Shown here: piece after piece, positions 61,588 to 64,000 of the stretch
How the letters are laid out: each line of letters opens with the position of its first letter
How positions within the stretch are numbered: the stretch's first letter is position 1
Assembly (NCBI GenBank): GCA_027943335.1
Contig: BSBK01006398.1
Coordinates: 124,001-188,000 of the forward strand
Length of the DNA stretch: 64,000 nucleotides
Origin: Chamaecyparis obtusa
Taxonomy: Eukaryota; Streptophyta; Pinopsida; Cupressales; Cupressaceae
Direction: 5' to 3'
Made by a program: the position numbers and the translations under genes
Notes under the pieces: generated by a model
What the model saw: only the letters and a program-made list of their open reading frames with translations
What the model was told of the DNA's origin: nothing
The model's database searches: none

Positions 61588-63405
61588 CTCAAGGTGTTGA
61601 ATCCATCAGATCAATAAGAAAACTAGGTACAGTGCTGAGACAATGTTTAGTCTGGTGTACACTTACTTTAAGCTATTAGATTATTTTATTATTGAGATAA
61701 GGATATCTTAATTCTACAAGAATAAATGTTTTGAGAAATATTTGAATTTAATTTTGACAATAACATGAGGAGTGATATATTTCAAGCTTCAATGAGACTT
61801 CATACCACATAGTGTTCGTAGATTATGTTCAATGCATTATTTACGCTTGTATTGGTGGGAAAACTCTTGAAAATGTGCAAAAGAGATTGCATTCAACCAT
61901 GTTGTTTACATGACACATGTAGTTTACCTCCAGCCTAAATCAGTGTTGCATACAAATCTATGGATGATGTGTGGTATGAAGCCTCACTCAAGCTTGAAAA
62001 TGATGAGCATTGTGATGCTGAGGTATGGTGTAGTAAGCACAAGTATAGTTTCTCGTAAGCTGCTATTGGTATAGTTTTTTTTTCAATACTTGCAAAGTCC
62101 AGGTTCTCCTATACTTACATGTATGTATACATTTTGAGGTTGGCTTTAATGTCATGTAAATTTGAGTGAAATGGTAATAATATTTAAGAGCAACAAATAT
62201 GGCATTTTAAATAAGTATGCATATACATTATATAACAGGAGGAGTGATATATTTTAATGGAAACACTTAATGAGAAGGATGCCTATATAATAGGAGTGAT
62301 ATATTTTAATGGCAGTGGACATAGAAATTGCAGTGAAACTCTATAATTTATTATTGTAAGTGGACATAGAAATTGTAGTGAAACTCTGTAATTTATTATG
62401 GCTTAGTGTTGTATATCCATAGTCAATGTCTATTTAAACTTTAGGATGATACTTATATGATGTCTTAATTAAATTGTTCTTACCTTGAGACTAGTACACC
62501 ATGGGATTAGAGGATGGTTGTTATAATAGAAAATGTGTGTCTGTGGGATACTTTTATATTTTGTATTAAATGATGATACATATGTGTTTCTTCATTTTAC
62601 AACAGTTTATATTATGATACTTATATTTTGAATTGTCAAATGACCAATGAGTGATAATTTCAAAAGCGTATAATAATTAAAGGCATGTGAATTCATATTG
62701 TACTTAATCTAAATGCCACTGTGTAATGTTTTTACTTACGATATTTTGAGACCCCTCTCCATTTTAAACTAACCTATGACTTCAAAGGAGGAATTATGAA
62801 ATATATTTGTAGGTAGTTATCTCTTCTATAATGATGGAGGAGTTAAAGGTAATGATCAATGAGGTTTCTACCCTTAGATCATACATTAATACACTTACTA
62901 TTTTGACAATAATAACATTGCATGATGCCAGAGCTCAAATTCAAAATAGTAAGTGTATTATTTTATTACTAATGTCCCTATTTGATCTAATAGCATCAAT
63001 ATAACAAACAAAGCACCGACCAATTAGATAGGGACATGAGGTGCTCAAACAGTGAGCTCATAAACAATGCATGATGCCCTAGCTTGTAGCCTGCGAGCCA
63101 TCAAGACATTTCCTCATGAAATCATCATAAACATGGAGTACCACATAGTGAATATCAACAACAAAACAAATAAAGAGAGATCAAACACTTCACACAATGC
63201 CTTGAAGGTAATAGCAATGATGCCTTAGCTCTCAAAGCTCGCGGGTCATCGAGCATTCCAAATGCAAAGATGTAAACAATGCCAATATTAACATTCATAT
63301 TTTGCCATTAAATCAACAAATGCCATCAAAATGAAATTGACTTAATGAGAATACAAAGATCGAATGTCTACCTCAAGTCATGGCTTCCATATAAAGATCA
63401 AATGC

Positions 63406-63580
63406 TAAGGAACTATGTTATAAAATTTCATTCCAAATTTCAAGGCATGAAATTTTATAACTGTACATATATTTTCTTTGAATCCCCCACATTATAAACT
63501 CAATGCTAAGGAGAAAAAAGTATGATGTCAAAAAGTATAAAATTTCATGCCTTGAAATTTTATAACATAGTTCCTTAGCA
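63406..63580. repeat. Interrupted inverted repeat
   Basis: gctaaggaactatgttataa (63406 onward) is complementary to the sequence ending at 63580. The left arm contains about 22 extra bases that are a local duplication of its own text. Confidence 0.8.
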
Positions 63581-64000
63581 GCTGCCATATGAAGAGCGGT
63601 GAAAGGTGGAAACTTTCCCATTTTACCATAGTTAGGGCCCTATTTTACCATGCTTTATGAGTTTTATGTTTTTACCATGCTTTATGAGATTTATGTTTTT
63701 CTTAAGTGAAGACAAAGATTATCTTAATTTTTTATCTTTAAATTTTATTCATTTTATGATTTTAAAAGTTGAAATGAAAAATATAAACTTTTAAGAAACT
63801 TTTACATCTTTTCATCAAATGACCCAAAAACATCAAGAATCATCATATATGGTCGCTAAGAACCAACTTTTAGAAGAATATGAATGAATGAAAACATACA
63901 TAAGTGGATGAACATAAATAATGAAGGTACCAGACATTTCCTGAAGTAATAAAGTGTTGACCCAGGGTTCAATCCAGTATGCTCTTGTATGATCCAAAAC

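Larger units (their letters stand above)
58701..64000. repeat. Array of duplicated segments, with hairpins and repeated exon-like pieces
   Basis: A segment with the phrases aaacatcaagaat, gaggtac-like and caatccagtatgctcttgta occurs at 60188-60390 and 63807-64000, with a diverged copy at 58900-59110. A module around agtgagctcataaacaatgc to agagagatcaaacacttcac is found near 59577, 59825, 61195 and 63045 and reversed near 59511 and 60010. A 120-bp phrase is repeated at 61436-61556 and 62666-62785. On the minus strand, an exon-like stretch of about 60 bases with LDHT begins at 58979, 60388 and 64000 and ends at CAG|G. Nothing coding is long enough to call. Confidence 0.65.

Overview
The window is nuclear DNA from a large, repeat-packed plant genome. 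Plant-specific transposon families identify it: CACTA/En-Spm proteins of the TNP2 type, Ty1/copia elements primed by initiator-Met tRNA, a Ty3-type gag with a plant zinc knuckle, and a GRF zinc finger. The density of old, nested, stop-ridden retroelements and the lack of any intact cellular gene would fit a conifer or other giant genome, but that is inference and no species marker was seen. No rRNA, tRNA, CRISPR array or bacterial-style operon was found.

Layout. 1-2.5 kb and 16.7-22.1 kb are built from one repeat family, including a long inverted repeat (about 1.8 kb arms, 167-1966 against 16895-18688). Between the arms lies a DNA-transposon-like cassette with two broken plus-strand genes: a SET-domain methyltransferase-like gene (2787-3557) and a multi-exon gene (3720-14722) whose later exons resemble the plant Ptta/En-Spm transposase. 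An exon of the second gene is split by an 8.3 kb LTR retrotransposon (4275-12585) with a perfect 5-bp target duplication. 22.3-22.7 kb is a near-perfect palindrome. 22.7-27.8 kb is a CACTA-like terminal remnant split by a 4.4 kb LTR-like insertion. 28.2-34.5 kb holds a decayed Ty3-type gag-protease element without reverse transcriptase.

35.1-53.9 kb is a three-level nest. The 3' end of a copia element and its LTR were invaded by a minus-strand LTR element (36774-52793, TSD aagag). One LTR of that element was then invaded by a full-length but dead copia element (37330-45059, TSD ctttg). 53.9-58.7 kb holds a tandem-repeat block, a foldback, a GRF zinc-finger gene and the C-terminal part of a minus-strand CACTA transposase (DUF4218 and DUF4216 type). 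58.7-64 kb is an array of duplicated segments with small hairpins.

The most interesting system is a pair of large LTR elements in opposite orientation (4275-12585 plus; 36774-52793 minus). They have the same architecture: LTR of about 1.2 kb, PBS, a gag-like ORF with a zinc-knuckle array, a very long unrecognised ORF2 of about 1,200 codons, polypurine tract, LTR. Neither carries visible protease, integrase, reverse transcriptase or RNase H. The two copies have diverged strongly, yet both ORFs still align through several blocks. Their LTR ends, PBS and repeated polypurine tracts resemble those of the copia element in the same window, suggesting that copia enzymes mobilised them. Nearly all coding regions here are broken, and many of the stops look like C-to-T changes (CAG, CAA or CGA to a stop), as expected from methylcytosine deamination in silenced repeats.
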